Part shown: positions 17,738 through 26,805 of the stretch, one piece after another
How positions within the stretch are numbered: position 1 is the first letter of the stretch
Layout: each line of letters starts with the position of its first letter
Assembly: GCA_030523605.1 (NCBI GenBank)
Contig: JAUNIE010000002.1
Coordinates: forward strand, 1 to 37,715
Direction: 5' to 3'
Source of the DNA: Clostridia bacterium
Lineage (GTDB): Bacteria > Bacillota > Clostridia > Oscillospirales > Acutalibacteraceae
DNA: 37,715 bases
Made by a program: the position numbers and the translations under genes
Notes under the pieces: generated by a model
Database searches by the model: none
What the model saw: only the letters and a program-made list of their open reading frames with translations
What the model was told of the DNA's origin: nothing

Positions 17738-19627
17738 ATGGATGCATTTAAAAAATTAAAGAAAATACTTCTTGGTTCTGCGCTCAAAGATGATCAGCTG
17801 TCAAACGAAAAGCTGTCCAAACTCTGGGGACTGCCGATAATGGCGAGCGATGCGGTTTCTTCGGTTGCATATGCGGTTGAAGAAATACTTATGGCTCTTG
17901 TGCCTGCACTCGGGATTTTGGCTGTTAATTATGTAGGATTTGTCAGCGTTCCGATTATTTTGCTTTTGCTGATACTCGTTTTTTCGTATTCTCAGATAAT
18001 TAACCACTATCCGAACGGCGGCGGGGCATACGTTGTTTCAAAAGAAAATTTCGGCAAAAAATCTTCACTCCTAGCGGCAACGTGCCTTATTATCGATTAC
18101 ATAATGACGGTGGCGGTAAGTGTTTCATCGTCAACGGCGGCAATTTTGGCGGTTTATCCTGCTTTAGAGCCATATAGAATAATAATTTCGCTTGTTTGCG
18201 TGGGTATAATCACGCTTATAAATCTGCGTGGAATAGGCGAATCGTCAAAAGTTTTCGGTATTCCGACATATGCATTTATTTTTTCCATGATAGCGCTTAT
18301 TGTAACGGGTTTTATTCGTGTGTTTAATCATTCCCTGGCGCCGATTACATACACGCCCGATCAAATTGCAAATATTTCTCAAAGCACCATGACAAATATG
18401 AGCTTGGTTCTCTTTTTGTGTGCGTTTTCTTCGGGATGTTCAGCTCTTACGGGTGTTGAAGCTGTCAGTAACGCCATTCCGAGTTTTAAAGAGCCATGCC
18501 AGAAAACAGCCAAACAAGTTTTATTTATGCTTGGCGGAATAATAATATTCATTTTTGGCGGTACGAGTTTCCTCGCTACGGCGCTCAAGGTTGTGCCTGT
18601 TTCTGATAAAACAGTTCTCGCCCAAATGGCAACGGCAATCTTCGGCAACGGAATAATGTTTTATGTCCTTCAGTTCACAACTTCGCTTATTTTGCTGCTT
18701 GCAGCAAACACATCATACAGCGGATTACCGATACTTCTGTCAATTTTGGCAAAAGACAGATATATGCCTCGTCAGTTTGCGCAGAGAGGCACAAAACTTA
18801 GTTTCTCAAATGGTATAGTTTTTATATTTATAGTAAGTTCGCTGCTTTTGATAGCATTTAACGCAGATACACATAAATTAATTCCGTTTTATTCAGTCGG
18901 AGTGTTCGTATCGTTTACGATTTCACAGTTTGGTATGTTTGTAAAATGGATGCGTTCAAAAGAGCCTGGCTGGCAGTATAAATCGCTGATTAACGGATTT
19001 GGCGCATTGGTTACGTTCATAGGTTCAATAGTTGTGTTTACTACAAAATTTACACATGGTGCATGGGCGCTTCTCATAGTAACGCCGATATTAATGTGGT
19101 TCATGTCGCAAACTCATAAGCACTATTTCAAATTCTTAAAAGGAATAAGCATTTTAGGGTATAACTATCAATATAAACCCAGCACCAGCACAGATACATT
19201 CCCTTGTATAGTGCTTATTAATAAGATGAATAGAGCTGCGCTAAAGACCTTTGATTATGCGAATAAAATAACATCAAATGTCACAGTGCTTCATATCTCG
19301 GTTTCGAGCACGGAGACTGAGCGCCTTAAAAAACAATGGCAGGATTTGGGTATAGAAGTACCGTTAACAGTTGTTTATACACCGTATCGTGATATAATCA
19401 CGCCTATTGAAGATTTTATTTCGGAGAAAGAAGCCGAGCTTAAAGACGGCGAGAATTTAACAGTAGTACTTACACGCATAAGCGGAAACGGCTGGAAAGA
19501 TGAGATTTACCATAACCAAACAACGTTCTTTATCGAACAGCAACTCAGAAAACATGAAAACGTTGCAACGATATTGGTGCCATATTTCTACAATAAACCA
19601 AAATCTTCGGCACAAGTAACAAAGTAG
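17738..19627 (+). CDS. APC-superfamily permease, KimA-like
   Basis: 629 aa. About twelve membrane helices lie in residues 30-470. A soluble C-terminal region of about 150 residues (from GYNYQYKPS, containing VTVLHISVSSTETERLKKQW) resembles a nucleotide-binding USP-type domain. The start of the transporter, SNEKLSKLWGLPIMASDAVSSVAYAVEEIL, matches the KimA/YdaO group, where S-D-A-x-S-S-V-A-Y is conserved. Bacillus KimA is a high-affinity K+/H+ symporter controlled by c-di-AMP. Amino-acid transport remains possible. The 117-base leader is too short for a ydaO riboswitch. ATG 17738 with a GGAG site. It heads a close-packed run of eight genes. Confidence 0.7.
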   Translation: MDAFKKLKKILLGSALKDDQLSNEKLSKLWGLPIMASDAVSSVAYAVEEILMALVPALGILAVNYVGFVSVPIILLLLILVFSYSQIINHYPNGGGAYVVSKENFGKKSSLLAATCLIIDYIMTVAVSVSSSTAAILAVYPALEPYRIIISLVCVGIITLINLRGIGESSKVFGIPTYAFIFSMIALIVTGFIRVFNHSLAPITYTPDQIANISQSTMTNMSLVLFLCAFSSGCSALTGVEAVSNAIPSFKEPCQKTAKQVLFMLGGIIIFIFGGTSFLATALKVVPVSDKTVLAQMATAIFGNGIMFYVLQFTTSLILLLAANTSYSGLPILLSILAKDRYMPRQFAQRGTKLSFSNGIVFIFIVSSLLLIAFNADTHKLIPFYSVGVFVSFTISQFGMFVKWMRSKEPGWQYKSLINGFGALVTFIGSIVVFTTKFTHGAWALLIVTPILMWFMSQTHKHYFKFLKGISILGYNYQYKPSTSTDTFPCIVLINKMNRAALKTFDYANKITSNVTVLHISVSSTETERLKKQWQDLGIEVPLTVVYTPYRDIITPIEDFISEKEAELKDGENLTVVLTRISGNGWKDEIYHNQTTFFIEQQLRKHENVATILVPYFYNKPKSSAQVTK

Positions 19628-19651
19628 TTTTTTCGGGAGGAAAAATCACAG

Positions 19652-21121
19652 GTGAAGAAAATTTATAAAAGCATAATCGGCAGTATTATAATATGTTTTG
19701 CCATGATATTTACGGGGTGCATTCACGCCGAAAGTTCTCTCAGGCAAATTGAAGAACGTGGGTACGTAAAAGTATCCACTAATGCTGATTTTGACCCTTT
19801 TGAATACAAAGATGGCGATAAAATAATAGGAATAGACGTCGATATAGCTCGTAAGTTGGCGGAATATATGGGTGTGGGCATCGAAATAGACGATGTTTCC
19901 TTTGAAGCGGTAATATTAGAGCTGAGCAATAGAAAATGTGATTTTGCCATAGCGGCAATGAGTTATAGTGATGAAAAAGCGCAGAGCGTTGATTTCTCGG
20001 AGCCGTATTACTATGCAAAACAAGCGATTATAGTGCCTGCAGACAGTAATATAGATTCGAGTAGTGAACTTGCCGACAAAAGAATTGGTGTCCCTCTTGG
20101 GTTTACAGGTGATATGTACTGCACAGAACACTTCCCGAATGCCGACATTCACCGCTATGATACGGCGTCAGACGCTGTTTTAGATCTTGTTAGCGGTAGG
20201 CTTGATGCGGTTGTGGTTGATAATACGCCTGCAAAGAAACTTGTGAATATTTCAAACGGAAAAGCAAAACTTCTTGATGAGTATTTTTCTGAAGAAAGCT
20301 ATAGAATAGCCGTGCCAAAAGGCGAAAAAGAACTTCTTGATAAAATAAATATGTGCTTAGCCCAGATGAAATCTGACGAAGAAATAGATAAAATCGTAAC
20401 TAAATATGTTGGTGTGCCGGAGGGTGAAAGTGTAGATTTAGTAGCCCAAATTTACAAAAATTTAGTTACCAAAGATAGATATAAAATGATTTTCAGCGGG
20501 CTTGCCACAACGCTTGAAATAACGGTTGTAGCACTAATAATTGGTTTGCTGATAGGTTTTACGCTTGCGCTTATCAAAGTAAGTAAGAGTAAGAATACGC
20601 TTATGAAAATTCTGAAATTCGTTGCAAATTTTTACATAACTATTATCAGAGGTACACCTGTTGTCGTGCAGCTTTTTGTAATATATTATTTAATTTTTGC
20701 GTCAGCAGGCTTGCCGAAACTTTTGGTTGCAATGATAGCTTTCGGAATAAACTCGGGGGCATATGTTGCTGAGATAGTGCGTGGCGGAATACTTTCGGTT
20801 GATAGCGGCCAATATGAAGCAGGTCGTTCACTGGGACTCAGCGGAAAAACAACAATGCTGAAAATAATTTTGCCTCAAGCGGTAAAAAATTCACTTTCAT
20901 CTCTTACGGGAGAATTTATAAATTTGATAAAAGAAACATCAGTTGCGGGATTTATCGGAGTCATGGATTTGTCCAGAGCGGGGAATATAATCAGAAGCCA
21001 GACGTACGAACCGCTTGTGCCGCTGTTGACTGTTGCCGTGATATATTTCGTGCTGGTGGCAGTGCTCACGGTATTGTTTTCGCTGCTTGAAAGGAGGTTA
21101 CGTTCGAGTGATAAGCGTTAA
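19652..21121 (+). CDS. Polar amino acid ABC transporter, fused substrate-binding protein and permease
   Basis: 489 aa. Residues 1-23 are a lipoprotein signal (IIICFAMIFTGC, lipobox cysteine 23), but the protein continues past the binding domain (about 35-260: YVKVSTNADFDPFEYKDGDKIIGIDVDIA, typical family 3 SBP) into a permease domain (about 280-485) with three or more helices and the EAA loop EAGRSLGLSGKTTMLKIILPQA. It is therefore a GlnH-GlnP fusion that imports glutamine, arginine or a similar amino acid. GTG start at 19652 follows GGGAGG. Its last 14 bases overlap glnQ. Confidence 0.93.
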   Translation: MKKIYKSIIGSIIICFAMIFTGCIHAESSLRQIEERGYVKVSTNADFDPFEYKDGDKIIGIDVDIARKLAEYMGVGIEIDDVSFEAVILELSNRKCDFAIAAMSYSDEKAQSVDFSEPYYYAKQAIIVPADSNIDSSSELADKRIGVPLGFTGDMYCTEHFPNADIHRYDTASDAVLDLVSGRLDAVVVDNTPAKKLVNISNGKAKLLDEYFSEESYRIAVPKGEKELLDKINMCLAQMKSDEEIDKIVTKYVGVPEGESVDLVAQIYKNLVTKDRYKMIFSGLATTLEITVVALIIGLLIGFTLALIKVSKSKNTLMKILKFVANFYITIIRGTPVVVQLFVIYYLIFASAGLPKLLVAMIAFGINSGAYVAEIVRGGILSVDSGQYEAGRSLGLSGKTTMLKIILPQAVKNSLSSLTGEFINLIKETSVAGFIGVMDLSRAGNIIRSQTYEPLVPLLTVAVIYFVLVAVLTVLFSLLERRLRSSDKR

Positions 21122-21842
21122 GAATTTATATAAAGAATTTAAGCAAGACGACAAAGTTTTGCACGTACTGAACGGCATAAATACAGAATTTAAAAAAGGT
21201 GAGAAGGTAGCGATAATCGGGCCTTCGGGCTCAGGTAAAAGTACGTTTTTAAGGTGTATAAATGCACTCGAAATTCCGACTTCGGGAGAAATATTTTTCA
21301 AAGGCAGAAAAGTTGATGCAGGCAGTAACGAAATAGACGATATCAGAAAAAATATCGGAATGGTATTTCAGCATTTCAATCTTTTTCCGCACATGACGAT
21401 ACTCGAAAATATCACATTTGCGCCGATAACACTTAAGATTTATCAGCCAAGCCAGGCGAAAGAACTTGGACTGGCGCTTTTGGAAAAAGTCGGGCTTAAA
21501 GATAAGTGGAATGTGCATCCGTCTAGGCTTTCGGGCGGACAAAAGCAAAGGGTTGCGATAGTACGTGCGCTCATGATGAACCCCGAAGTAATGCTGTTTG
21601 ACGAACCTACATCGGCGCTCGACCCTGAGGTTGTAAAAGACGTAATAGAACTTATGGTTGATATTGCGAAATCGGGCATGACGATGATAATGGTTACGCA
21701 CGAGATGAATTTTGTAAAGAGAGCTGCAACGAGGGTTTTGTTCATGGACGAAGGGAAAATTATTTCGGATACGACTCCCGAAGATTTTTTTGGCAACTGC
21801 GAAAATGTAAGAATAAGTAAATTTTTGAATAGATTAACTTAA
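21108..21842 (+). CDS. glnQ: Polar amino acid ABC transporter ATP-binding protein
   Basis: 244 aa from GTG 21108, chosen because AAGGAGG ends 10 bases upstream; an upstream in-frame TTG would place that ribosome site inside the coding sequence. Walker A GPSGSGKST, Q-loop MVFQHFNLFPHMT, signature LSGGQKQRVAIVRAL, Walker B VMLFDEPTSALDPE and the H-loop MVTHEMNF are all present. It energises the fused binding protein-permease encoded upstream and overlaps that gene by 14 bases, consistent with translational coupling. Confidence 0.94.
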   Translation: MISVKNLYKEFKQDDKVLHVLNGINTEFKKGEKVAIIGPSGSGKSTFLRCINALEIPTSGEIFFKGRKVDAGSNEIDDIRKNIGMVFQHFNLFPHMTILENITFAPITLKIYQPSQAKELGLALLEKVGLKDKWNVHPSRLSGGQKQRVAIVRALMMNPEVMLFDEPTSALDPEVVKDVIELMVDIAKSGMTMIMVTHEMNFVKRAATRVLFMDEGKIISDTTPEDFFGNCENVRISKFLNRLT

Positions 21843-21860
21843 TCGGAGAAAAAGAAAATA

Positions 21861-22286
21861 ATGAGAGTAATAACGAAAAATCCGCACGAAACGGAAGCCC
21901 TTGCATGTAGATTGGCGAGCCGTTTAAAGGGCGATGAAATAATAGCGTTTTATGGCGATTTGGGAGCAGGCAAAACAACATTTACAAGAGGGATTGCCAA
22001 ATATTTTCATACAAAAGAAGACGTTTCCAGTCCGACTTATGCCATTGCGCACGAATATGAAGGTGATAGATTCAAAATCTACCATTTTGATATGTACCGA
22101 ATAACTTCGTATGAAGATTTGGAATCGACAGGTTTTTTTGACTATATTGGCAAAGGACTGATAATAATAGAGTGGAGCGAAAACGTAGAGCAATTTTTAC
22201 CCGAAAAGATAATCACGGTGGATATCAAAAAAAATTCCGACGAAGAAACGCAGAGAATAATAGATATAGAGGGGATAGAAATTTAA
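21861..22286 (+). CDS. tsaE: tRNA threonylcarbamoyladenosine biosynthesis ATPase TsaE
   Basis: 141 aa, normal length. Walker A GDLGAGKTTFTRGIA (about 32-46), SPTYAIAHEY and the H-F-D-M-Y-R motif typical of TsaE/YjeE. With TsaB and TsaD it forms the complex that completes the t6A37 modification in ANN-decoding tRNAs. Its TAA overlaps the tsaB ATG by one base. tsaD is not in the window. Confidence 0.94.
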   Translation: MRVITKNPHETEALACRLASRLKGDEIIAFYGDLGAGKTTFTRGIAKYFHTKEDVSSPTYAIAHEYEGDRFKIYHFDMYRITSYEDLESTGFFDYIGKGLIIIEWSENVEQFLPEKIITVDIKKNSDEETQRIIDIEGIEI

Positions 22287-23002
22287 TGAAAATATTAGCG
22301 GTGGACTCCTCGTCGATAACGGCATCAGTGGCGATTACAGAAGACGAAAAAGTTATAGCTGAGTTTTTTATGAACGCCGGGCTTACGCATAGTCAGACGC
22401 TTGCTCCGATGATTGACGCCGCACTAAAAAGTTCAAATACACAGCCCAAAGATATAGATTTGTATGCGATAACTACAGGCCCCGGTTCGTTTACGGGTCT
22501 GAGGATAGGTGCGGCTACGGTTAAAGCGATGGCTTTTGCGAATAATAAACCGTGTGTAGGTGTGTCGTCGCTCGAGGTGCTTGCATATAATTCGAGTATT
22601 GAAAGCGGTTTGATTTGTGCGTGTATGGACGCCAGATGCGACCAAGTTTATACAGCGCTTTTTGAGAGTAACGGCGGCGTGATTGGAAGGGTTACGGAAG
22701 ATAGTGCCGATTTAATTACCCATTTGACGGAAAAGCTAAAAAATATGGATAAAAATGTAGAATTTGTTGGCGACGGATCATTATCGTGTTACAATAGAAT
22801 TATGGCGAGTGAGAGCAGTGATAAGTATTCTATTTTGCCGGAATATAATCGATATGTGCAAGCGCATAACATAGCACGCTTGGCACTTAAAAGGTATAGT
22901 GCGGGGGAGTTCTGTACGGCTGAAGATTTAGAGCTCAACTATTTAAGAGTGCCTCAGGCCGAAAGGCAGTTAAATGAGCGTTTATCAAAGAGCAAGAGGT
23001 GA
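22286..23002 (+). CDS. tsaB: tRNA threonylcarbamoyladenosine biosynthesis protein TsaB
   Basis: 238 aa from ATG 22286, which gives the canonical start MKILAVDSSSITASVAI; the frame is open further upstream inside tsaE but that extension is basic and non-conserved. Conserved pieces include HSQTLAPMIDAAL and TTGPGSFTGLRIGAATVKAMA. TsaB is the inactive ASKHA-fold dimerisation partner of TsaD. The C-terminal third (about 190-225) is shared with the family. One-base overlap with tsaE, 4-base gap to rpiB. Confidence 0.93.
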   Translation: MKILAVDSSSITASVAITEDEKVIAEFFMNAGLTHSQTLAPMIDAALKSSNTQPKDIDLYAITTGPGSFTGLRIGAATVKAMAFANNKPCVGVSSLEVLAYNSSIESGLICACMDARCDQVYTALFESNGGVIGRVTEDSADLITHLTEKLKNMDKNVEFVGDGSLSCYNRIMASESSDKYSILPEYNRYVQAHNIARLALKRYSAGEFCTAEDLELNYLRVPQAERQLNERLSKSKR

Positions 23003-23006
23003 ATTT

Positions 23007-23447
23007 ATGATAATTATCGGTTCCGACCACGCGGGATATAAACTGAAAGAACTTATTAAAGGTTATCTCAGCGAAATCGGTGAAAATTATAAAGACTTGG
23101 GAACAAGTAGCGAAGAATCTTGTGATTATCCTGTATTTGCGGGGAAAGTGGCCAAAGAGGTTGTAAGTACAGGGAACGCCAAAGGCATACTTGTTTGCGG
23201 CTCGGGGATAGGAGTTTCAATTGCGGCGAATAAGGTAAAAGGCATAAGGGCGGCGCTTTGTATGAGCTCCGAGCTTGCCGAGATGTCCAGACGCCACAAC
23301 GATGCGAATATTTTGTGTTTAGGCGCGAGATATATAGATTTTGAGGCGGCGAAAAGTATAATCAAGATATTTTTAAGTACTGAATTCGAAGGTGGACGCC
23401 ACGAAAGGCGAGTTCAGGAAATTAAAGATATAGAAGAAAATAATTAA
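23007..23447 (+). CDS. rpiB: Ribose-5-phosphate isomerase B
   Basis: 146 aa from ATG 23007 (AGAGGTGA site), giving the conserved start [15 protein letters not shown]; a longer in-frame start inside tsaB is not credible. The active-site cysteine lies in [24 protein letters not shown], and the [12 protein letters not shown] phosphate/base-handling segment is intact. It interconverts ribose-5-P and ribulose-5-P (some members act on allose- or galactose-6-P). A rpiB-upp pair is common in Firmicutes. Confidence 0.95.
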   Translation: MIIIGSDHAGYKLKELIKGYLSEIGENYKDLGTSSEESCDYPVFAGKVAKEVVSTGNAKGILVCGSGIGVSIAANKVKGIRAALCMSSELAEMSRRHNDANILCLGARYIDFEAAKSIIKIFLSTEFEGGRHERRVQEIKDIEENN

Positions 23448-23464
23448 ATCACGGAGGAAAGAAC

Positions 23465-24103
23465 ATGCAAGAAAACAAAAATGTAATGATTATGGATCAC
23501 CCTTTAATCCAGGACAAAATCAGTTTACTCAGGGACAAAGAAACGAGTTCAAAGGAATTCAGAGAGTTAATCAGCGAAGTTACTATGCTGATGTGTTACG
23601 AATCGCTCAGAGATTTGCCGCTGAAAGAAGTAGAAGTAGAAACACCGCTTATGACCGCGAAGACAAAAGTTTTAGCGGAAAGACATATAGCATTTATCCC
23701 GATTTTAAGGGCAGGACTTGGAATGGTAGAAGGAGTTGTAAATCTTATGCCAACTGCAAGAGTGGGGCATATTGGACTTTACCGAGACCCCGAAACACGG
23801 CTGCCTGTTGAGTATTATTGTAAATTGACGTCGGACATCAGCGAGCGTGATGTAATTCTTCTTGATCCGATGCTTGCGACGGGCGGAACTGCCGTCGACG
23901 CGATAACGATGGTCAAAGAGAGAAAACCAAGGTCGATAAAATTCATGTGTATTTTGGCGTCAAATCAAGGCATAGAAGCGCTTACGAAAGCGCATCCGGA
24001 CGTGAAAATTTACTGTGCGGCCAGAGATGCGGCGCTTAACGACGACTGCTACATAATACCTGGTTTGGGCGATGCGGGAGACCGTATTTTCGGCACAAAA
24101 TAA
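23465..24103 (+). CDS. upp: Uracil phosphoribosyltransferase
   Basis: 212 aa. [17 protein letters not shown] at the N-terminus, [18 protein letters not shown], and the PRPP-binding motif [16 protein letters not shown]; the end [15 protein letters not shown] is canonical. It salvages uracil to UMP with PRPP, which fits its place after rpiB (ribose-5-P supply). ATG 23465, GGAGG site. 21-base gap to the next gene. Confidence 0.96.
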   Translation: MQENKNVMIMDHPLIQDKISLLRDKETSSKEFRELISEVTMLMCYESLRDLPLKEVEVETPLMTAKTKVLAERHIAFIPILRAGLGMVEGVVNLMPTARVGHIGLYRDPETRLPVEYYCKLTSDISERDVILLDPMLATGGTAVDAITMVKERKPRSIKFMCILASNQGIEALTKAHPDVKIYCAARDAALNDDCYIIPGLGDAGDRIFGTK

Positions 24104-24124
24104 AAAATAAAAAGGATTGAAAAT

Positions 24125-25999
24125 ATGGAAAGAATCAAAGATGCGATATGGAGATTTGTCAAAAGATATAGAAAGTATGCGCTGCTTTTTTGCGATTTAC
24201 TGATATGGAATATATCTTTTTACGTTTCGTTTGCGATTAATAGAAATAGTCTTTCCATAATTGATTTTGATACTACTTTTCTAACGTATTTGGGGCTTGT
24301 AAATGTTTGCTTTTTGGTTACATTTTTGTCTTTCAAGCTCTATGATAAAATTTGGCGATACGCCGATGCCGAAGATTTTTTCTACGTAGGAATGGCGACG
24401 CTTTGTGCAAATGTGTTGTTTTTCACGCTGACGATTTTGTGCGGTATAAAAATGAGTATGCGCATGAACTTCTTGTTTTTGATAACTTCGGTATTTGCGG
24501 TTCTGATGTTTAGGGTTCTTTATAGACTTAATAAACTTTTGGAGAACGTATCGACGGAAGATTTTATAAATAAAAAGCGCCTTTTGATAGTAGGCGGAGG
24601 AGATTCAACTGCGCTTCTTTTGAGGGAAATATCAAAGCATTCGGGAGAGTATCTGCCTGTTGCGATAGTCGATGACGATAGCGAAAAAATCGGACGAAAT
24701 ATGATGGGCGTGAAAATAGCGGGTTCTACGGAAAAAATACCGGAAATATGCGAAAAACTGGACGTTGAAGTTATACTGTTTTCGATCGTTTCGATTTCGA
24801 ATGTAGAAAGGCGCAGAATACTCGACATTTGCGCAAAGACAAATTTAGAAGTCAGAATAATTCCGAACGTATATGATGTTGTAACGTCAGGGATTTCGGT
24901 AGAGTCAGCCATTAGAAAAATTCGAGTGGAGGATTTGCTCGGACGTGAACCGATAGTTTTTGATAAGAGCCGATATGGCGGATATTTGATAGGTAAAACT
25001 GTTTTGGTGACGGGCGGCGGCGGTTCGATAGGCTCGGAACTTTGCCGACAAATTGCGAGTTTATCCCCAAAGAAACTCATAATTCTTGATGTTTATGAAA
25101 ATAGCGCTTATGAAATACAGCAAGAGCTGAAAATGAAATATGGCGATAAATTAAATTTATCCGTTGAGATAGTAACTATTTGCGACAAAAAACAGCTTGA
25201 AGAAATTTTTGCCAAAGAGGCTGTTGATGTTGTGTTTCATGCTGCGGCGCATAAACACGTTCCACTCATGGAAGGTAACCCTGAAGAAGCCGTTAAAAAT
25301 AATATTTATGGCACGATTAATCTTCTTGACTGCGCTGATAAATACGGAGTGAATAAGTTCGTTCAGATTTCAACCGATAAAGCGGTAAATCCAACTAACG
25401 TTATGGGCGCAACAAAACGTGTTTGCGAGATGTTGGTTCAGTCGAAAGATAAAGAAAGTAAAACTGAGTTCGTGGCGGTTCGTTTCGGTAATGTTTTGGG
25501 TTCAAACGGTTCTGTGATACCGCTTTTCGAAAAGCAAATCAAAAAAATGGGGCCTGTAACTGTAACGCACCCTGAGATTATACGCTATTTTATGACGATA
25601 CCTGAGGCTGTATCGCTGGTCATGACGGCCGGTGGGCTTGCAAAAGGCGGAGAAATTTTCGTTCTTGATATGGGTGCGCCCGTAAAAATTAAAGATTTGG
25701 CGGAAAATCTTATTAGGCTGTCGGGGTTTGTCCCGCACGAGGATATAAAGATAGAATACACGGGTCTCAGACCCGGCGAAAAACTGTATGAAGAGCTTTT
25801 AATGGACGAAGAAGGTATACAAAAAACAAAGAGCAAGAAAATTTACATTGGTCACCCGATTGAGTTTAATGCGCAGGAATTTAAGAAACAGCTTGATGAG
25901 CTGTGGAGTATATGCCACGAGGCTGGCGAAGAGGAAATAGTTGCGATGCTTTCAAAAATAGTGCCGACATTCAAAAGGCAGGATAATAAGAATAATTAG
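24125..25999 (+). CDS. Membrane nucleoside-diphosphate-sugar epimerase/dehydratase, CapD/PglF type
   Basis: 624 aa, typical length. Four membrane helices in residues 15-125 are followed by a CoA-binding-like Rossmann segment (RLLIVGGGDSTALLLREI, about 155-260). The SDR catalytic domain starts VLVTGGGGSIGSELCRQI (about 295), then has HAAAHKHVPLMEGNPEEAV, QISTDKAVNPTNVMGATKR (the Thr/Ser-Met-Lys active-site variant) and GLRPGEKLYEELL. These proteins act on UDP-GlcNAc, making 4,6-dehydrated or epimerised sugars for surface polysaccharide or glycoprotein. No glycosyltransferase follows; the run ends with a terminator. Confidence 0.93.
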   Translation: MERIKDAIWRFVKRYRKYALLFCDLLIWNISFYVSFAINRNSLSIIDFDTTFLTYLGLVNVCFLVTFLSFKLYDKIWRYADAEDFFYVGMATLCANVLFFTLTILCGIKMSMRMNFLFLITSVFAVLMFRVLYRLNKLLENVSTEDFINKKRLLIVGGGDSTALLLREISKHSGEYLPVAIVDDDSEKIGRNMMGVKIAGSTEKIPEICEKLDVEVILFSIVSISNVERRRILDICAKTNLEVRIIPNVYDVVTSGISVESAIRKIRVEDLLGREPIVFDKSRYGGYLIGKTVLVTGGGGSIGSELCRQIASLSPKKLIILDVYENSAYEIQQELKMKYGDKLNLSVEIVTICDKKQLEEIFAKEAVDVVFHAAAHKHVPLMEGNPEEAVKNNIYGTINLLDCADKYGVNKFVQISTDKAVNPTNVMGATKRVCEMLVQSKDKESKTEFVAVRFGNVLGSNGSVIPLFEKQIKKMGPVTVTHPEIIRYFMTIPEAVSLVMTAGGLAKGGEIFVLDMGAPVKIKDLAENLIRLSGFVPHEDIKIEYTGLRPGEKLYEELLMDEEGIQKTKSKKIYIGHPIEFNAQEFKKQLDELWSICHEAGEEEIVAMLSKIVPTFKRQDNKNN

Positions 26000-26021
26000 T
26001 AATATTGGTTTTAAAAATTAT

Positions 26022-26049
26022 AAAAGGGCCGGTTGCTCCGACCCTTTTT
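26022..26049. terminator. Bidirectional terminator after the sugar epimerase gene
   Basis: AAAAGGGCCGG (26022-26032) and CCGACCCTTTTT (26038-26049) form a stem with one mismatch and a 5-base loop. T- and A-rich flanks make it usable for the convergent gene ending at 26090. Confidence 0.88.
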
Positions 26050-26089
26050 GTATTTGTTGTATATTGCAATTCTATAGATTGTTTTATTT

Positions 26090-26599
26090 TTATTGGTTGC
26101 TTTCTCCTTCTGCTTCTAATATTTGTTCAGCTTCTTTTTCTGCATCCTTAGCCGCTTCCTCCGCTTCCTTTGCTGCTTCTCCTGCTTTTCCAGCATTTTT
26201 CTCTAATTCCGCAATTCTCTCCTGTATTTTGTTTAGCTGTGTCGGTGTAAAAAATGTCTTTTCTGCATCTGCTAATACTTGTAACTGTGGGGTAATTTCC
26301 GCAGCCATTTTACTAAAATATTCTAGAAGTTTTAAATAACAATCTATGTATTTATCTTTGAGCTTAGATAGCTGCTCATTTAATTTGGTTTTTTTATCTT
26401 CATTTTGCTCCTTAGCAAGTTTCTGCTGTACAGGTGAGCATTTTTTAAGAGCAACTTTACAATCTCTAGCACAGTTAGAAACTTTTACGCAGTTCTTTTC
26501 TATACCTCTATAGCTTTGCGCTAAATTTTTGATGTCCCCCTCGGGCAGTTTATCCGTTTTGCTTACGAATGGCCTCTTGATTTTGAAATAATTTGACAT
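26090..26599 (-). CDS. Coiled-coil protein of unknown function
   Basis: 169 aa with no signal peptide or membrane segment. The central region (about 30-100) is helical with regularly spaced cysteines (CVKVSNCARDCKVALKKCS) and K/E/Q-rich repeats. Residues 115-155 are an alanine/glutamate/lysine-rich low-complexity coiled coil (GEAAKEAEEAAKDAEKEAEQ). No family recognised. It is transcribed alone from an unusually perfect promoter, so it is probably abundant. ATG 26599 with AAAGGATG site. Could be a structural, chaperone-like or cargo protein; nothing in the sequence decides. Confidence 0.55.
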   Translation of the reverse strand: MSNYFKIKRPFVSKTDKLPEGDIKNLAQSYRGIEKNCVKVSNCARDCKVALKKCSPVQQKLAKEQNEDKKTKLNEQLSKLKDKYIDCYLKLLEYFSKMAAEITPQLQVLADAEKTFFTPTQLNKIQERIAELEKNAGKAGEAAKEAEEAAKDAEKEAEQILEAEGESNQ

Positions 26600-26638
26600 G
26601 ATACATCATCCTTTCTGAATATAAAATATAGAATATAA

Positions 26639-26655
26639 AATCACAAAAAGTGATT
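26639..26655 (-). promoter_or_regulatory. Stem-loop at the 5' end of the coiled-coil gene mRNA
   Basis: AATCAC-AAAAA-GTGATT (plus-strand reading) forms a 6-bp stem beginning about 8 bases from the -10 box, so essentially at the transcription start. Such terminal stems can slow mRNA decay. Confidence 0.5.
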
Positions 26656-26662
26656 TGTGTAA

Positions 26663-26691
26663 ATTATATATACATATATATATCGTGTCAA
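26663..26691 (-). promoter_or_regulatory. Perfect consensus sigma-A promoter of the coiled-coil gene
   Basis: On the minus strand TTGACA (26686-26691), a 17-bp AT-only-like spacer and TATAAT (26663-26668). No deviation from consensus. Confidence 0.88.
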
Positions 26692-26754
26692 GCAATTTTT
26701 TAAAAATTTAGATAAAATTAAGCAAATTTTAACATTTAACACTATGTTTTTGGC

Positions 26755-26784
26755 ATAAAAATACCACGGATTAATCTCCGTGGT
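26755..26784 (-). terminator. Intrinsic terminator of the AAA+ ATPase gene
   Basis: Stem ACCACGGA / TCCGTGGT (26763-26770, 26777-26784) with a 6-base loop; read on the minus strand it is followed by ATTTTTATG. Located 22 bases after the stop codon. Confidence 0.85.
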
Positions 26785-26805
26785 GAAATTCATGCTGTTA
26801 TTAAA

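Noticed and set aside
22172..22285. An N-terminal extension of tsaB within tsaE.
   Set aside because: It is basic and non-conserved; ATG 22286 gives the canonical TsaB start and overlaps the tsaE stop by one base.
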